DNA of 64,000 bases from CAILZL01 sp049840395 (GCA_049840395.1 JASGLD010000004.1:124001-188000), one strand, 5' to 3'; positions 7,539 to 16,882 are shown, numbered from the stretch's first letter. Made by a program: numbers and translations. The notes: generated from the letters alone by a model not told the origin.

Positions 7539-9641
7539 ATGCGTCTGCGTCAGTATTCGAAGGTTACGGTCTCTACGTTAAATGTTGTGATGGGCTTGTT
7601 GGTGGTACACCCTGCCATGGCGGAGACCAACACGGCGAGCGATCAATTCTCGCTGGGCGAAGTGACGGTCACCGCACGCAAGCTGGATAACTCGATGATC
7701 GGTGGCGCTGAAGTCGAGCAGGAAACCTTGCGCACCTTCGGTAAGGCAACGGTGGATCAAGCGCTGGATCTGGTACCGGGCGCCGTGGCGTCAAACACCG
7801 GTGGTTCGCGCAACGAGCGTTTGATTTATGTGCGCGGCTTCGATCGTTTCCAGACGACCTTGTCCATCGACGGCGTGCGGGTGTTTCTGCCTGCCGATAA
7901 TCGCATCGACTTCGCGCGCTTTCTGACGGCGGATCTATCGAAGATCCAGATCTCCAAGGGTTATGTTTCGGTACTGGATGGTCCCGGTGGTTTGGGTGGC
8001 GCCATCAATCTGGTGACGCGCCGTCCTAGTGCACCGTTGGAAGCTGAGGTGGTGACCACTGGGTCGTTCGATGGTGATGGCACCAACAATGGCTATACCG
8101 TCTCCGGCCGAGTGGGTACGCGTCAGGAATTGTTTTATGTGCAGGTCAGTGGCGCCAAGACCGATCAGGATCATTGGCGATTGTCGGATGATTTCACGCC
8201 CACTGTGTTGGAGAACGGTGGCAAGCGCGATCATTCCGATAGCAACGATTATCGCGTCAATTTGAAGGCTGGTTTCACGCCGAATGCCACCGACGAGTAT
8301 GCGTTGAATTACACCAAGCAGGGTGGTGAGAAAAATGCGCCTTATCACGTCACCGATACTGCCAGCACGCGTTACTGGGCCTGGCCGTACTGGGACATCG
8401 ACAGCCTGTACTTCCTCTCCAACACCCAGTTTGGCGAGAAGACTTATCTACGCACGCGTGTCTATGTAAACACATTCGATAACGCTCTGTATTCGTACGA
8501 TAGCGCCGCGCAAACCACGCAATTGATACCGCGTGCTTTCCGTTCCTACTATGAAGACACGGCCTACGGCGCTCGCGTTGAACTCGGTACCAGCTTGTTC
8601 GATGCTAATACCTTGCGCACCTCATTCAACTATCGCAATGACCGTCATGACGAGTGGCAGGAAGGATTTTTGACCGCTACCTTGCCTTATACCGAGCCCA
8701 AGCAGGTCACCAAGGAAGACACTTACTCTGTTGCGTTGGAAGACACACAGAAGCTGGGCGCCAATCTGGATGTGGTGGCTGGCGTTTCCTACGACTGGAC
8801 CGATCTGCGTCGTGCGGAAGATGTGAATGCCGTGAATGTCGGCGGTGTTGCAACCTTCCTGCCGGTCAACTATCCCCTGCGCAATACTCATGCCTGGAAC
8901 TACCAAGGAGCGGTTAACTATCAATTGAACGATGCCACGCAGTTGCATGCCAGCATTTCTTCGCGTACTCGCTTCCCAACCCTGTTCGAACGCTTCAGCG
9001 CCCGCATGGGTACGGCTGTGCCCAATCCGGATATCGCTCCGGAACGCGCCACCAATTACGAAGTCGGCGGCAAGATTGATATCGGCGTCGACACCCATGT
9101 TGAGGGCGCAGTGTTTTACAGCGATGTCAGCGATGCCTTGATTTCGGTGCCGGTGGTGTTCGGTGCGCCCATCAACGCCACGCTCAGTCAGACGCGCAAT
9201 GTGGGCGATGGTCAGTACTATGGCGGTGAAGTGTCGGCGGATACGCGTTTGAACGATGCGTTGAAGCTGGGCGGTAACTACACCTACCTGCAGCGCAAGC
9301 TCACCGATCCTACCAATGCAGCCTTCCGTCCCACCGGCGTGCCGACGCACAAGGCATTCGCGTATGCGGATTGGAATGTAATCAGCAGTCTGACGCTGAC
9401 GCCCAGTGTTGAATGGGATTCCAGCCGCTGGACAGTCACTTCCAGTTCGGCCATCGTGCCGTCGCGTTACTATCGCACCGGCTCGTTTACCCTGGTCAAT
9501 TTCGTCGCCAGCTACGCCTTGAACCAACACTTCGATGCGCTGTTGGGTGGACGTAACTTGCTGGATCGCAATTACCAGTTGGTGGATGGTTTCCCCGAAC
9601 AAGGCCGAAATTTTTACGCCAGTCTGCGCGCTCGTTACTAA
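7539..9641 (+). CDS. TonB-dependent outer-membrane receptor, probable molybdenum-linked transporter
   Basis: A 700-residue TonB-dependent receptor. A signal peptide ends near VVHPAMAE, a TonB-box-like GEVTVTAR follows at about 42-48, then a plug domain (about 50-165, including RLIYVRGFDRFQTTLSIDG and GPGGLGGAINLVTRRP) and a 22-strand-type barrel ending in the aromatic-terminated YASLRARY. Such receptors import scarce metal complexes with energy from TonB. The gene is followed 27 bases later by modA and preceded by the ModE-like operator, which points to molybdate or a molybdenum chelate instead of iron. The 130-170-base leader shows no riboswitch I can recognise. Confidence 0.9.
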   Translation: MRLRQYSKVTVSTLNVVMGLLVVHPAMAETNTASDQFSLGEVTVTARKLDNSMIGGAEVEQETLRTFGKATVDQALDLVPGAVASNTGGSRNERLIYVRGFDRFQTTLSIDGVRVFLPADNRIDFARFLTADLSKIQISKGYVSVLDGPGGLGGAINLVTRRPSAPLEAEVVTTGSFDGDGTNNGYTVSGRVGTRQELFYVQVSGAKTDQDHWRLSDDFTPTVLENGGKRDHSDSNDYRVNLKAGFTPNATDEYALNYTKQGGEKNAPYHVTDTASTRYWAWPYWDIDSLYFLSNTQFGEKTYLRTRVYVNTFDNALYSYDSAAQTTQLIPRAFRSYYEDTAYGARVELGTSLFDANTLRTSFNYRNDRHDEWQEGFLTATLPYTEPKQVTKEDTYSVALEDTQKLGANLDVVAGVSYDWTDLRRAEDVNAVNVGGVATFLPVNYPLRNTHAWNYQGAVNYQLNDATQLHASISSRTRFPTLFERFSARMGTAVPNPDIAPERATNYEVGGKIDIGVDTHVEGAVFYSDVSDALISVPVVFGAPINATLSQTRNVGDGQYYGGEVSADTRLNDALKLGGNYTYLQRKLTDPTNAAFRPTGVPTHKAFAYADWNVISSLTLTPSVEWDSSRWTVTSSSAIVPSRYYRTGSFTLVNFVASYALNQHFDALLGGRNLLDRNYQLVDGFPEQGRNFYASLRARY

Positions 9642-9668
9642 GCGCGTAGTGATCGAGAGGTAGGCAAC

Positions 9669-10445
9669 ATGAAACGCTTCACACGTCGAGCATTACTTGC
9701 GGTATTCGGTGCATTGGCCTGCTGGCAGGTGCAGGCCCAGGAAGCCGACAAGACGCTGACTGTTTTCGCGGCCTCATCGTTGACCGATGTGCTGCAAAAC
9801 GTTGGCAAGGCATATACGGAGAAAACGGGTGTGCCGGTGAAGTTTTCGTTTGCCGCCAGTTCGGCCTTGGCGCGTCAGATCGAATCGGGCGCGCCGGCCG
9901 ATGCCTTCTTCTCCGCGGATACCGAATGGATGGACTATCTGCAGACCCGCGACTTGATCAAGACCACTAGCCGCCGCGATCTGGCCACCAATCGCCTGGT
10001 GCTGATCGCACCCAAGGACAGCAAGCTGAGTTTGAAGATCGCGCCCAACTTCAAGTTGTTGGCAGCCTTGGGCGCCAGTGATCGACTGGCCACCGGCGAT
10101 CCCGAATCGGTACCGGTGGGGCGTTATGCCAAGGCGGCGCTGACCAAGCTGGGCGTGTGGGATCAAGTTGCCAGCCGGGTGGTGGGGGCAGAAAACGTGC
10201 GGGCGGCCCTGGCCTTCGTTGATCGTGGCGAGGCGCCTTTGGGCATCGTCTATGAATCGGACGCCTTGATCGATGCCAAGGTGCGGGTAGTCGATGTGTT
10301 TCCCGAGGACTCTCATCCGCGCATTACCTATCCCATGGCCGTGACCAAGACCGGTCAGGCGGGCGCGCAGGCCTTCCTCGATTTCGTCAGAGGCGACGCC
10401 GGCCAGAAGCTGCTCAAACAATATGGCTTTACGCCGCTGAAATAG
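9669..10445 (+). CDS. modA: Molybdate ABC transporter substrate-binding protein ModA
   Basis: A 258-residue exported protein (signal peptide ending near CWQVQAQE). The ModA pattern is clear: LTVFAASSLTDVLQ at the mature start, FSFAASSALARQIESGAPADAFFSAD, NRLVLIAP, GDPESVPVGRYAKAAL and a C-terminal FLDFVRGDAGQKLLKQYGF. ModA captures molybdate or tungstate in the periplasm and hands it to ModBC. It lies in the same operon as the TonB receptor. Unusually, no modB or modC follows; the next gene is accA after 238 bases. It must use a permease encoded elsewhere. Confidence 0.95.
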   Translation: MKRFTRRALLAVFGALACWQVQAQEADKTLTVFAASSLTDVLQNVGKAYTEKTGVPVKFSFAASSALARQIESGAPADAFFSADTEWMDYLQTRDLIKTTSRRDLATNRLVLIAPKDSKLSLKIAPNFKLLAALGASDRLATGDPESVPVGRYAKAALTKLGVWDQVASRVVGAENVRAALAFVDRGEAPLGIVYESDALIDAKVRVVDVFPEDSHPRITYPMAVTKTGQAGAQAFLDFVRGDAGQKLLKQYGFTPLK

Positions 10446-10683
10446 TCCGGCGCTGCTGCACATCCACTGGCGTTGCGCCGCCAAGACGGTCCTTCCAGCC
10501 CGAAAACTAGTTGCCGCGCCGACGGCTGGCCAAGCGCTGACCAGCGTAGTTTGGGCGCAACAGTGGGGGGATTGGGCTTTAAATTCCGGTGACCACCCAG
10601 CTAGCTGCGCCACCGGCGGAGAGGCTGGCCTCGGCGGGCGATCTCCGCTATTGTCGCGCCTCCTTTTCCGGCCTTGAGATGCT

Positions 10684-11643
10684 ATGAGCATGAATTTTCT
10701 GGATTTCGAGCAACCGATTGCGGAGCTGGAAGCCAAAATCGATGAGCTGAAATTCGTCACCAACGACGCCGAAATCAGTTTGGCGGAAGAAATTTCCCGC
10801 CTGCGCGCCAAGAGCCGCACCCTGACCACCAGCATCTTCGCCAACCTTTCGCCCTGGCAGATCACTCAGCTGGCCCGGCATCCGCAGCGTCCGTACACCC
10901 TGGATTACATCGGCATGCTGTGCACCGAGTTTCACGAGCTGCACGGCGACCGAATGTACGCCGATGACGCGGCCATTGTCGGCGGCATTGCCCGCTTGAA
11001 CGGTCGTTCGGTGATGATCATCGGCCAGCAGAAGGGGCGTGACACCAAGGAACGCGTACGCCGCAATTACGGCATGCCCAAGCCTGAGGGTTATCGCAAG
11101 GCACAACGCCTGATGCAGATGGCTGAGCGTTTCCAGATACCCATCATTACTTTCATCGACACGCCCGGCGCCTATCCCGGCGTGGGTTCGGAAGAGCGCG
11201 GTCAGAGCGAGGCCATTGCTCGCAGCCTGATGATCATGGCCGAATTGAAAACGCCGATCATCAGCGTAGTGATCGGTGAAGGCGGTTCCGGCGGTGCACT
11301 GGCCATCGGCGTGGGCGATCACTTGATGATGTTGCAGTTCAGCGTGTACTCGGTGATTTCGCCGGAAGGCTGCGCTTCGATTCTGTGGAAGAGCGCCGAT
11401 AAGAAAGAACTGGCCGCCGAAGCCATGGGCATGACTGCCGATCGCTTGCACAAGTTGGGTCTCGTGGATGAAGTACTTAAAGAGCCGTTGGGCGGTGCGC
11501 ATCGCGATCCGCAAGCCACGGCAGATACACTCAATGCCGCCATCCTGGCCAAGCTGGCCGAGCTCGAAGCACTGCCCATCGAAACCGTAGTGGCCAATCG
11601 TTACAAGCGCCTGCGTAGCTATGGTGTTTATAACGAGAGCTGA
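10684..11643 (+). CDS. accA: Acetyl-CoA carboxylase carboxyltransferase subunit alpha
   Basis: A 319-residue protein with the full AccA architecture: N-terminal helices (NFLDFEQPIAELEAKIDELK), SPWQITQLARHPQRPYTLDYI, the crotonase-like core with GHxxGRDTKER-type segment QQKGRDTKERV, TFIDTPGAYPG, and the oxyanion region GEGGSGGALAIGVGD. It catalyses transfer of carboxyl from carboxybiotin to acetyl-CoA with AccD, the first step of fatty-acid synthesis. Length is standard. An intrinsic terminator sits about 50 bases after the stop. Confidence 0.97.
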   Translation: MSMNFLDFEQPIAELEAKIDELKFVTNDAEISLAEEISRLRAKSRTLTTSIFANLSPWQITQLARHPQRPYTLDYIGMLCTEFHELHGDRMYADDAAIVGGIARLNGRSVMIIGQQKGRDTKERVRRNYGMPKPEGYRKAQRLMQMAERFQIPIITFIDTPGAYPGVGSEERGQSEAIARSLMIMAELKTPIISVVIGEGGSGGALAIGVGDHLMMLQFSVYSVISPEGCASILWKSADKKELAAEAMGMTADRLHKLGLVDEVLKEPLGGAHRDPQATADTLNAAILAKLAELEALPIETVVANRYKRLRSYGVYNES

Positions 11644-11648
11644 TAAAG

Positions 11649-11767
11649 AAATTGATAATTGACAATGGATAATTGATAACTGGGATGTGAATAAAAAGGG
11701 CGAGACAAATGTCTCGCCCTTTTTCGTTTCTGACGTTATCAATTGTCAATTATCCGTTGTCAATTTT
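11649..11767. repeat. AT-rich inverted dispersed repeat (copy 1) enclosing a terminator
   Basis: Two arms built from AATTGATAATTGACAATGG-like units face each other at 11649-11681 and 11735-11767, with the accA terminator between. A 31-base stretch of the left arm (11650-11680) recurs exactly, on the opposite strand, in the second copy at 38480-38562. The stop codon of the convergent DUF6491 gene lies inside the right arm. This is a dispersed intergenic repeat family of unknown origin. Confidence 0.7.
11693..11726 (+). terminator. Intrinsic terminator after accA
   Basis: The stem AAAAAGGGCGAGACA / TGTCTCGCCCTTTTT has a very short loop and is followed by a T-run. Because the A-run on one side mirrors the T-run on the other, it can work in both directions and also serve the convergent DUF6491 gene. 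Confidence 0.85.
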
Positions 11768-12196
11768 CTTGTGGCTTGGCACTTGCTTTGGAGCTGTCTC
11801 TGCCAAACCTTGCTTTGACACACTTCGACTACGCTTCCGCATGGGCTTATCGCTGGCTTTGAAGTCGATGAAGTTGCAGCGATCGTAACGCGTGTTTACG
11901 CCACCCCAGCGATCCAGCTCGCCTAATGGTCCGGTTCTGAATTTGACGCGCGTGGTGAAGGCCAGGCTGTTGCAAGGGAAGGAAAACTTCGCATAAAACC
12001 ATTTACCGCTGTTGCTCTGCACCCACATGCCCTTGCTGCCGTCGGCGGCCCAGTCGCGAATGCCACCATGATTGGCGAAGGCGATTTCATCGCGAGGTGC
12101 GCTAGCCGAGAGAGCGGGCAGGGTGGCCAGGCAAGTTAGCGTGGCGAGTGCACAAAATCGAAAAAGGCGAAATTGATTGATGGGGTGCCTGTTCAT
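11750..12196 (-). CDS. DUF6491-like exported protein
   Basis: About 148 residues from ATG 12196, chosen because AGGAGA lies just upstream and a signal peptide (FCALATLTCLATLPALSASA) follows. The frame is open further upstream, but that part is not protein-like. The mature part has FANHGGIRDWAADGSKGMWVQ, WFYAKFSFPC, LDRWGGVNTRYDRCNFIDF, the pattern of the DUF6491 family, which has no known function. The last residues (KKIDNG) and the stop are encoded by the AT-rich dispersed repeat, so the native C-terminus may have been replaced. Confidence 0.7.
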   Translation of the reverse strand: MNRHPINQFRLFRFCALATLTCLATLPALSASAPRDEIAFANHGGIRDWAADGSKGMWVQSNSGKWFYAKFSFPCNSLAFTTRVKFRTGPLGELDRWGGVNTRYDRCNFIDFKASDKPMRKRSRSVSKQGLAETAPKQVPSHKKIDNG

Positions 12197-12359
12197 GATC
12201 GTCTCCTCATGTTGGCGAGAAGCGTTCGAATCACATGCAATTTGAGCCCTTAGCAAGGCGGATGGTTCAACGGCAAATCGGTAATGAATAAGAGTTAATC
12301 GACAGGCAATGAGTCTGAGACGCAGCCAGTTAAACGTCAGTGCAGGAAAGTATGCGCCA

Positions 12360-12436
12360 ACGTCATGCTCGCGTAGGCGAGCATCCAGTCCAGTGAAACG
12401 ATAGTTCAACTGGATTCCCGCTTTCGCGGGAATGAC
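12360..12436. repeat. Inverted REP pair (BIME-like)
   Basis: Two hairpins in opposite orientation: CGTCATGCTCGC-gta-GGCGAGCATCCAG (12360-12387) and CTGGATTCCCGC-ttt-CGCGGGAATGACC (12410-12436). Their outer ends (CGTCAT and ATGACC, ATCCAG and CTGGAT) are complementary, the layout of a paired REP. It differs from the GTAG-footed REPs near 41-42 kb. The rest of the 12197-12480 gap shows no gene. Confidence 0.6.
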
Positions 12437-12480
12437 CGATGAAGTCTATTCGCTTTGCTTAGTTCACTGCTTAACGGTGA

Positions 12481-14286
12481 CTATGCCGTTTGCGGCAATG
12501 TTAGCAACTGCTTAACGAATTCCGAGCTGCGATGCGCAGTGAGGATCAAACGTTCCACGGCCCGCGTCATGCCGATATAGAGCAGCCGGGTGTCTTCCAT
12601 GGCTTCATCTTCCTGGTAAGGCATGAAGCCCAGGCCGGCAATCGCGACCACCGGGAATTCCAAGCCCTTGCTGCTATGCAGGGTCATCAGCTTGATGCTG
12701 TCGGCCTGTGGATTGAAGCGTTGACTGGAGTTGTCCTGCAACCACTCCACCGGCAGATCTTCCGCTCGCAATTGTGCTGCCAAGGCTTCACCGACAATGC
12801 GTGTCGGATACAACACGGCCATGTCTTTCCAGCTGTGTCCTTGCGCGTGCAGTGCCTGCATTTGTTCGGTGATGTGCCTGGCTTCGTCCTGCAATGAAGC
12901 GCATTGCTGCAATTGTGGCGAGTGACCGTCACGACCGGCGCTTTCCGGGCTCACAAAGGGAATGGCATCTTCTTCGCAGGTGTTTTCTTCTGGGATCAGT
13001 GTTTCTTTGGCAAAGCGATAGGCGTAGTCGAGCACCTGGGCGCTATTGCGATAGTTCACCCGCAGAATGGTAGTGCGGCCGCGCGCTTGAATGCCCACTT
13101 TGGCAAAGCTGAAATCGCGCGAGCGCTTCTTGCCGTAAATGGCTTGCGCATCGTCATATAACAACAGCAACGAATTGCTGACCGGATCAACCATGCGTGC
13201 CAGCAGCTTGAACCATTCGGGCTCGAAGTCGTGGCCTTCGTCGATCATGACCGCGCCATATTGTTCGACGGGAATGCGTTGCTGTTGCACTGCCTGGGTG
13301 ACGGTTCGCACCAGGCGTCCGGGGAACCCAGGACCGCCTGCCGGCGCTTCGATGCGATGCAGGCGCAATTGATCCAGACACCAACCGTGGAAGTGGCGCA
13401 CGATGATGCGACCGACCAGCGTGCGATCCGCCACCAGTTGTTCCAGGCGCGCGGCCAGCGAGTCGTTGTAGCACAGCACCAGAATGGGTTTGTCGGTGCG
13501 TCGGGCCAGTTGCGTACAGCGATAAGCCAGAATGAGGGTTTTGCCCGAACCGGCCACACCGTGGATGACTCGATGGCCATCACCCAGATTGCGGACTACC
13601 TGTTCCTGCTGCAGATCCATCACCTTCAATACGGCGGGGCAGTGTTCGGTAACGGTGTTCGAAAACAACGAGCCCTGCTCGATGCGCAGATCCGGAAACA
13701 GATGGTAACGCACCCGATCGATCTGCAATGCATTGAGTGGTTCCGGGTGCGGGATGGGCAACATGCGCCACAGCCGTTGCTGAAATTCATCCGCTGATAC
13801 CGCGCCGGTCATTTCGTCCTTGCAGATCACGCGGGCCGGCGAGAAGGTCGTGCCTAATTGAGCGTGTTCGAATTCTTCGCGAGTAACATTGCTGAGCACC
13901 AGTCCGTAGCCCACCGACGCGGCACTGCCCTGTGTACATAGCTGTGGATCGCGTTCCAGAACCTGCTGGATGCCCAGCGCGTACTGGCGGGCCTGTTCCA
14001 GCGGATTGCCTGTCGGTTTGCGGCCTTCGCCGGTCAGCAGGGTGATGCCCACGCGATTGTGGGCGACCACGCTGTCCAGGGGCCAATCTGCTACTTCCAG
14101 AATCAGCAGCCCATGGGCCGGGTGCAGGATGACGAAGTCCGGATGCTGGTGGCGGGGGCCGAAGGCCACGTCGTACCAACACAGCGTATCCGCCGCCAGC
14201 AATCCCTCCAGACGCTGGGCAAAACGCTTTTCGCCGGCGCTCATACGCCGCAAACAGCTGCTCAGGGTGGGGATCAAGGTGGCCAT
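12481..14286 (-). CDS. NERD-domain superfamily 1 (UvrD-like) helicase
   Basis: A 601-residue protein. Residues 15-130 form a nuclease-related (NERD) domain with D50 (HPDFVIL) and E64 (LLILEVADW). Residues 220-600 form an SF1 helicase: Walker A GVAGSGKT (243-250), DEGHD box near 348, motif V/VI regions TLHSSKGLEFPVV and LLYIGMTRAVERL. The catalytic lysine expected in the NERD motif (E-V-K) is replaced by Ala (EVAD, codon GCA), so nuclease activity may be lost. Helicase function in repair or RNA/DNA processing is inferred. It stands alone between REPs and the histidine-kinase operon. Confidence 0.85.
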   Translation of the reverse strand: MATLIPTLSSCLRRMSAGEKRFAQRLEGLLAADTLCWYDVAFGPRHQHPDFVILHPAHGLLILEVADWPLDSVVAHNRVGITLLTGEGRKPTGNPLEQARQYALGIQQVLERDPQLCTQGSAASVGYGLVLSNVTREEFEHAQLGTTFSPARVICKDEMTGAVSADEFQQRLWRMLPIPHPEPLNALQIDRVRYHLFPDLRIEQGSLFSNTVTEHCPAVLKVMDLQQEQVVRNLGDGHRVIHGVAGSGKTLILAYRCTQLARRTDKPILVLCYNDSLAARLEQLVADRTLVGRIIVRHFHGWCLDQLRLHRIEAPAGGPGFPGRLVRTVTQAVQQQRIPVEQYGAVMIDEGHDFEPEWFKLLARMVDPVSNSLLLLYDDAQAIYGKKRSRDFSFAKVGIQARGRTTILRVNYRNSAQVLDYAYRFAKETLIPEENTCEEDAIPFVSPESAGRDGHSPQLQQCASLQDEARHITEQMQALHAQGHSWKDMAVLYPTRIVGEALAAQLRAEDLPVEWLQDNSSQRFNPQADSIKLMTLHSSKGLEFPVVAIAGLGFMPYQEDEAMEDTRLLYIGMTRAVERLILTAHRSSEFVKQLLTLPQTA

Positions 14287-14482
14287 GATGGAAGGTGGGG
14301 GACGATCGAATTGTTGTTACCAGTTCTAAGAACGGCACGGAGCCAGCCCAACCTTAGGGCTTTTTGAGGAGACCGGTCAACTTGTCGCCATAAATTGCGG
14401 AGATAACCGATGCCCGGCAGCGGGATGGGCGATAGTCTCGCTAGTCGATGCGCCCCAATTCCTACTATTAAAGGACGGTGCT

Positions 14483-16882
14483 ATGGAACTCAGCGAATTG
14501 ATTGCGATGACCCGCGATCAACAGCATGAATCCGGTTTTCGCCTCCTCGCTGACTGGCTGCCGCAGATGATCTGGACCTGCGACGCCGACGGCGTCTGCG
14601 ACTATCTCAGCCGCCGTTGGGAAGACTACACCGGCCTGCCGGCCGAGCAGCAGTTGGGTTTGGAGTGGCTGACCCAGGTGCATCCTGATGACCGCAACCG
14701 TCTGCTGGAGGCCTGGAAGCGCTCCGTGGCCACCGGCGATGCCTTGCGCGTCGATTTCAGAATCCGTCGTTACGATGGTATCTACCACTGGTTCGATACT
14801 CGCTCGATGCCGGTGCGCGACACCTCCGGGCGCGTGATCAAGTGGTTTGGCAGCAATACCGACATTCAGGAGCGCATCGACATGCGCGAGGCCTTGCTGC
14901 TCAGCGAGCAGCGCTTTCGCGGTCTGTATCACTCGGCGCCGGTATCCATCTGGCAGGAGGACTGGAGCATCGTGCTGCGCGAACTACAGTTGCTGCGCGC
15001 CACCGGTGTCAAAGATTTCGCTGCCTACTTTGCCCAACATCCCGAGTTCGTGCAGCGCATGTTGGAGTTGGTGCGAGTGGTCGATGTCAACGATTGGACA
15101 TTGAATGTGTTTCGCGCCCAATTGAAAGAACAATTGCTCGGTCCGTTAAATTGGTTATTTGCCACACCGGCTGCCTTGCAAGGTTTTGTTACCAAGCTTG
15201 AATATGTGGCGCGCGGCGATCGCAGTGCCCTGTTGGAAATGGAGCTGTGCGCCTTCGATGGCGGCACCTTGCATGTGCTGAGCGGCATGGTGATGCCCTC
15301 ACCGCAAACCGATCCGGGATTGATGCTGGTCAGTCGCGTCGATATCACCGAACACCATCGTTCCGAAGCGGCATTACGTCAACAACAGGTACTGTTGAAT
15401 AGAATGAGCTCGCTGGCCAAGGTGGGTGGTTGGAGCTTCGATGTCGATACCCGGGCGGGTACCTGGACCGATGAGGTGGCGCGTATTTATGACCTGCCTG
15501 CGAACTCAACCTTGAGTGCTGCAGAAAGAATATCGTTCTTCAAGGAAGATTCACGCATTAAATTGCAGACGGCCATACAGCAAGCTGCTAAGCATGCCCA
15601 GCCGTACGATCTTGAATTGCAATTGATCTCCGCGACTCTGAGCAGTAAGTGGATTCGCGCCCAAGGGATGCCCATTGTCGAAGCGGGGCGGGTGGTGCGC
15701 GTGGAAGGCGCAATTCAGGATATTACCGAACGCAAGCAGGCGGAGTTGGCACTACAAGCCGTGAATGCCTCGCTGGAACAACAGGTGGCGGCGCGCACCT
15801 CACAGCTGGAACTGGCGCGCAGCAATCTGCAAAACATTCTCGATGCGTTGCCGTCCATGGTCGGTTACTGGGATAGCGGCCTGAAATTGCGTTTCGCCAA
15901 TCGTGTTTACCAGGAAATGGTAGGTAAACCCGCTGCAAAATTATTGGGACGGCACTACGCGGAAATATTCGGTGCGGCCCAGTTCGAAGATCGTCGCCCT
16001 TATCTTGAAGCGGCTTTGAACGGCGAATTGCGCTCTGCGGAGATGCGCGTGATCGCACCGGACGGCAGTCGCAGTCAGGATGTCCAGGCGTACTACGTTC
16101 CGGATCATTCGTCCGGCGTGGTGCGAGGTGTGTATGTCCTGGTGATCGACATCACCAATCTTAAAAAAGCCGAGGCCGCACTGCGCGCCGCCAATGATGA
16201 ATTGGAAGCGTTCACCTATGCCGTGGCGCATGACTTGCGCGCGCCACTGCGTGCCCTGGATGGTTTCAGTCGCGCCCTGCTGGAAGATTGCGGTTCCAGT
16301 CTCGACGAAGAAGGCCGTGACTTCGCCAATGAAATCAGTCGTGCCAGTCGTCGCATGGGCGACTTGCTGGAAGGTTTGTTGGTGCTGTCGCGCAGCACCC
16401 AGGGCAGCCTGCAATTCAAACGCGTCGACTTGCAGGCCATTGCCGAGCACATTCGCGACGAGTTGCAGCAGCAAGATCCGCAACGAAAAATAGATTGGCA
16501 AATTGCTCCCGGGCTGCATGCCTTCGGTGATGCGCGAATGCTGGAGCTGGTGTTGCGCAACCTGCTGGGTAATGCCTGGAAGTACACACAGAAGACCGAG
16601 CAGGCTTGTATTCGCTTCGATGCCGTCAACCAAGCCAGTACGCAGATGTTTCGGGTGACGGACAATGGCGCAGGCTTCGACATGGCGCATGCCGATCGGT
16701 TGTTCAAGCCATTTCAGCGTCTGCATCGACAGGACGAATTCATCGGCATTGGCATTGGTCTGGCGACGGTGCAGCGCATTGTGCGTCGCCACGGTGGCGA
16801 GATCACTGCCAATGCCGCGCCAGGCAAGGGTGCTTGCTTTCGTTTTACATTGGGCGATCCTGCCAAGGGAGATGAGGTATGA
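14483..16882 (+). CDS. Multi-PAS sensor histidine kinase (cytosolic)
   Basis: A 799-residue kinase with no membrane segment. PAS/PAC modules occupy about 20-131, 144-290, 305-415 and 450-560, with a short coiled coil at 420-450. The HisKA dimerisation domain carries H583 in YAVAHDLRAPLRAL, the form seen in phytochrome-type kinases, followed by an N box (LRNLLGNAWKYT) and VTDNGAGFDM / IGIGLATVQRIV ATP lid motifs. The stop overlaps the start of the response regulator by 4 bases. Lack of a transmembrane region points to an intracellular signal such as redox, light or a ligand; which one is not shown. Confidence 0.9.
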   Translation: MELSELIAMTRDQQHESGFRLLADWLPQMIWTCDADGVCDYLSRRWEDYTGLPAEQQLGLEWLTQVHPDDRNRLLEAWKRSVATGDALRVDFRIRRYDGIYHWFDTRSMPVRDTSGRVIKWFGSNTDIQERIDMREALLLSEQRFRGLYHSAPVSIWQEDWSIVLRELQLLRATGVKDFAAYFAQHPEFVQRMLELVRVVDVNDWTLNVFRAQLKEQLLGPLNWLFATPAALQGFVTKLEYVARGDRSALLEMELCAFDGGTLHVLSGMVMPSPQTDPGLMLVSRVDITEHHRSEAALRQQQVLLNRMSSLAKVGGWSFDVDTRAGTWTDEVARIYDLPANSTLSAAERISFFKEDSRIKLQTAIQQAAKHAQPYDLELQLISATLSSKWIRAQGMPIVEAGRVVRVEGAIQDITERKQAELALQAVNASLEQQVAARTSQLELARSNLQNILDALPSMVGYWDSGLKLRFANRVYQEMVGKPAAKLLGRHYAEIFGAAQFEDRRPYLEAALNGELRSAEMRVIAPDGSRSQDVQAYYVPDHSSGVVRGVYVLVIDITNLKKAEAALRAANDELEAFTYAVAHDLRAPLRALDGFSRALLEDCGSSLDEEGRDFANEISRASRRMGDLLEGLLVLSRSTQGSLQFKRVDLQAIAEHIRDELQQQDPQRKIDWQIAPGLHAFGDARMLELVLRNLLGNAWKYTQKTEQACIRFDAVNQASTQMFRVTDNGAGFDMAHADRLFKPFQRLHRQDEFIGIGIGLATVQRIVRRHGGEITANAAPGKGACFRFTLGDPAKGDEV

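Noticed and set aside
8622..9602. 326-codon frame antisense to the TonB receptor gene
   Set aside because: Antisense shadow with no start signal or protein-like motifs.
10648..11742. 364-codon frame antisense to accA
   Set aside because: Shadow of accA; composition reflects the reverse of a high-G+C gene and it matches no family.
15941..16792. 283-codon frame antisense to the histidine kinase
   Set aside because: Shadow frame; the kinase on the plus strand is complete.
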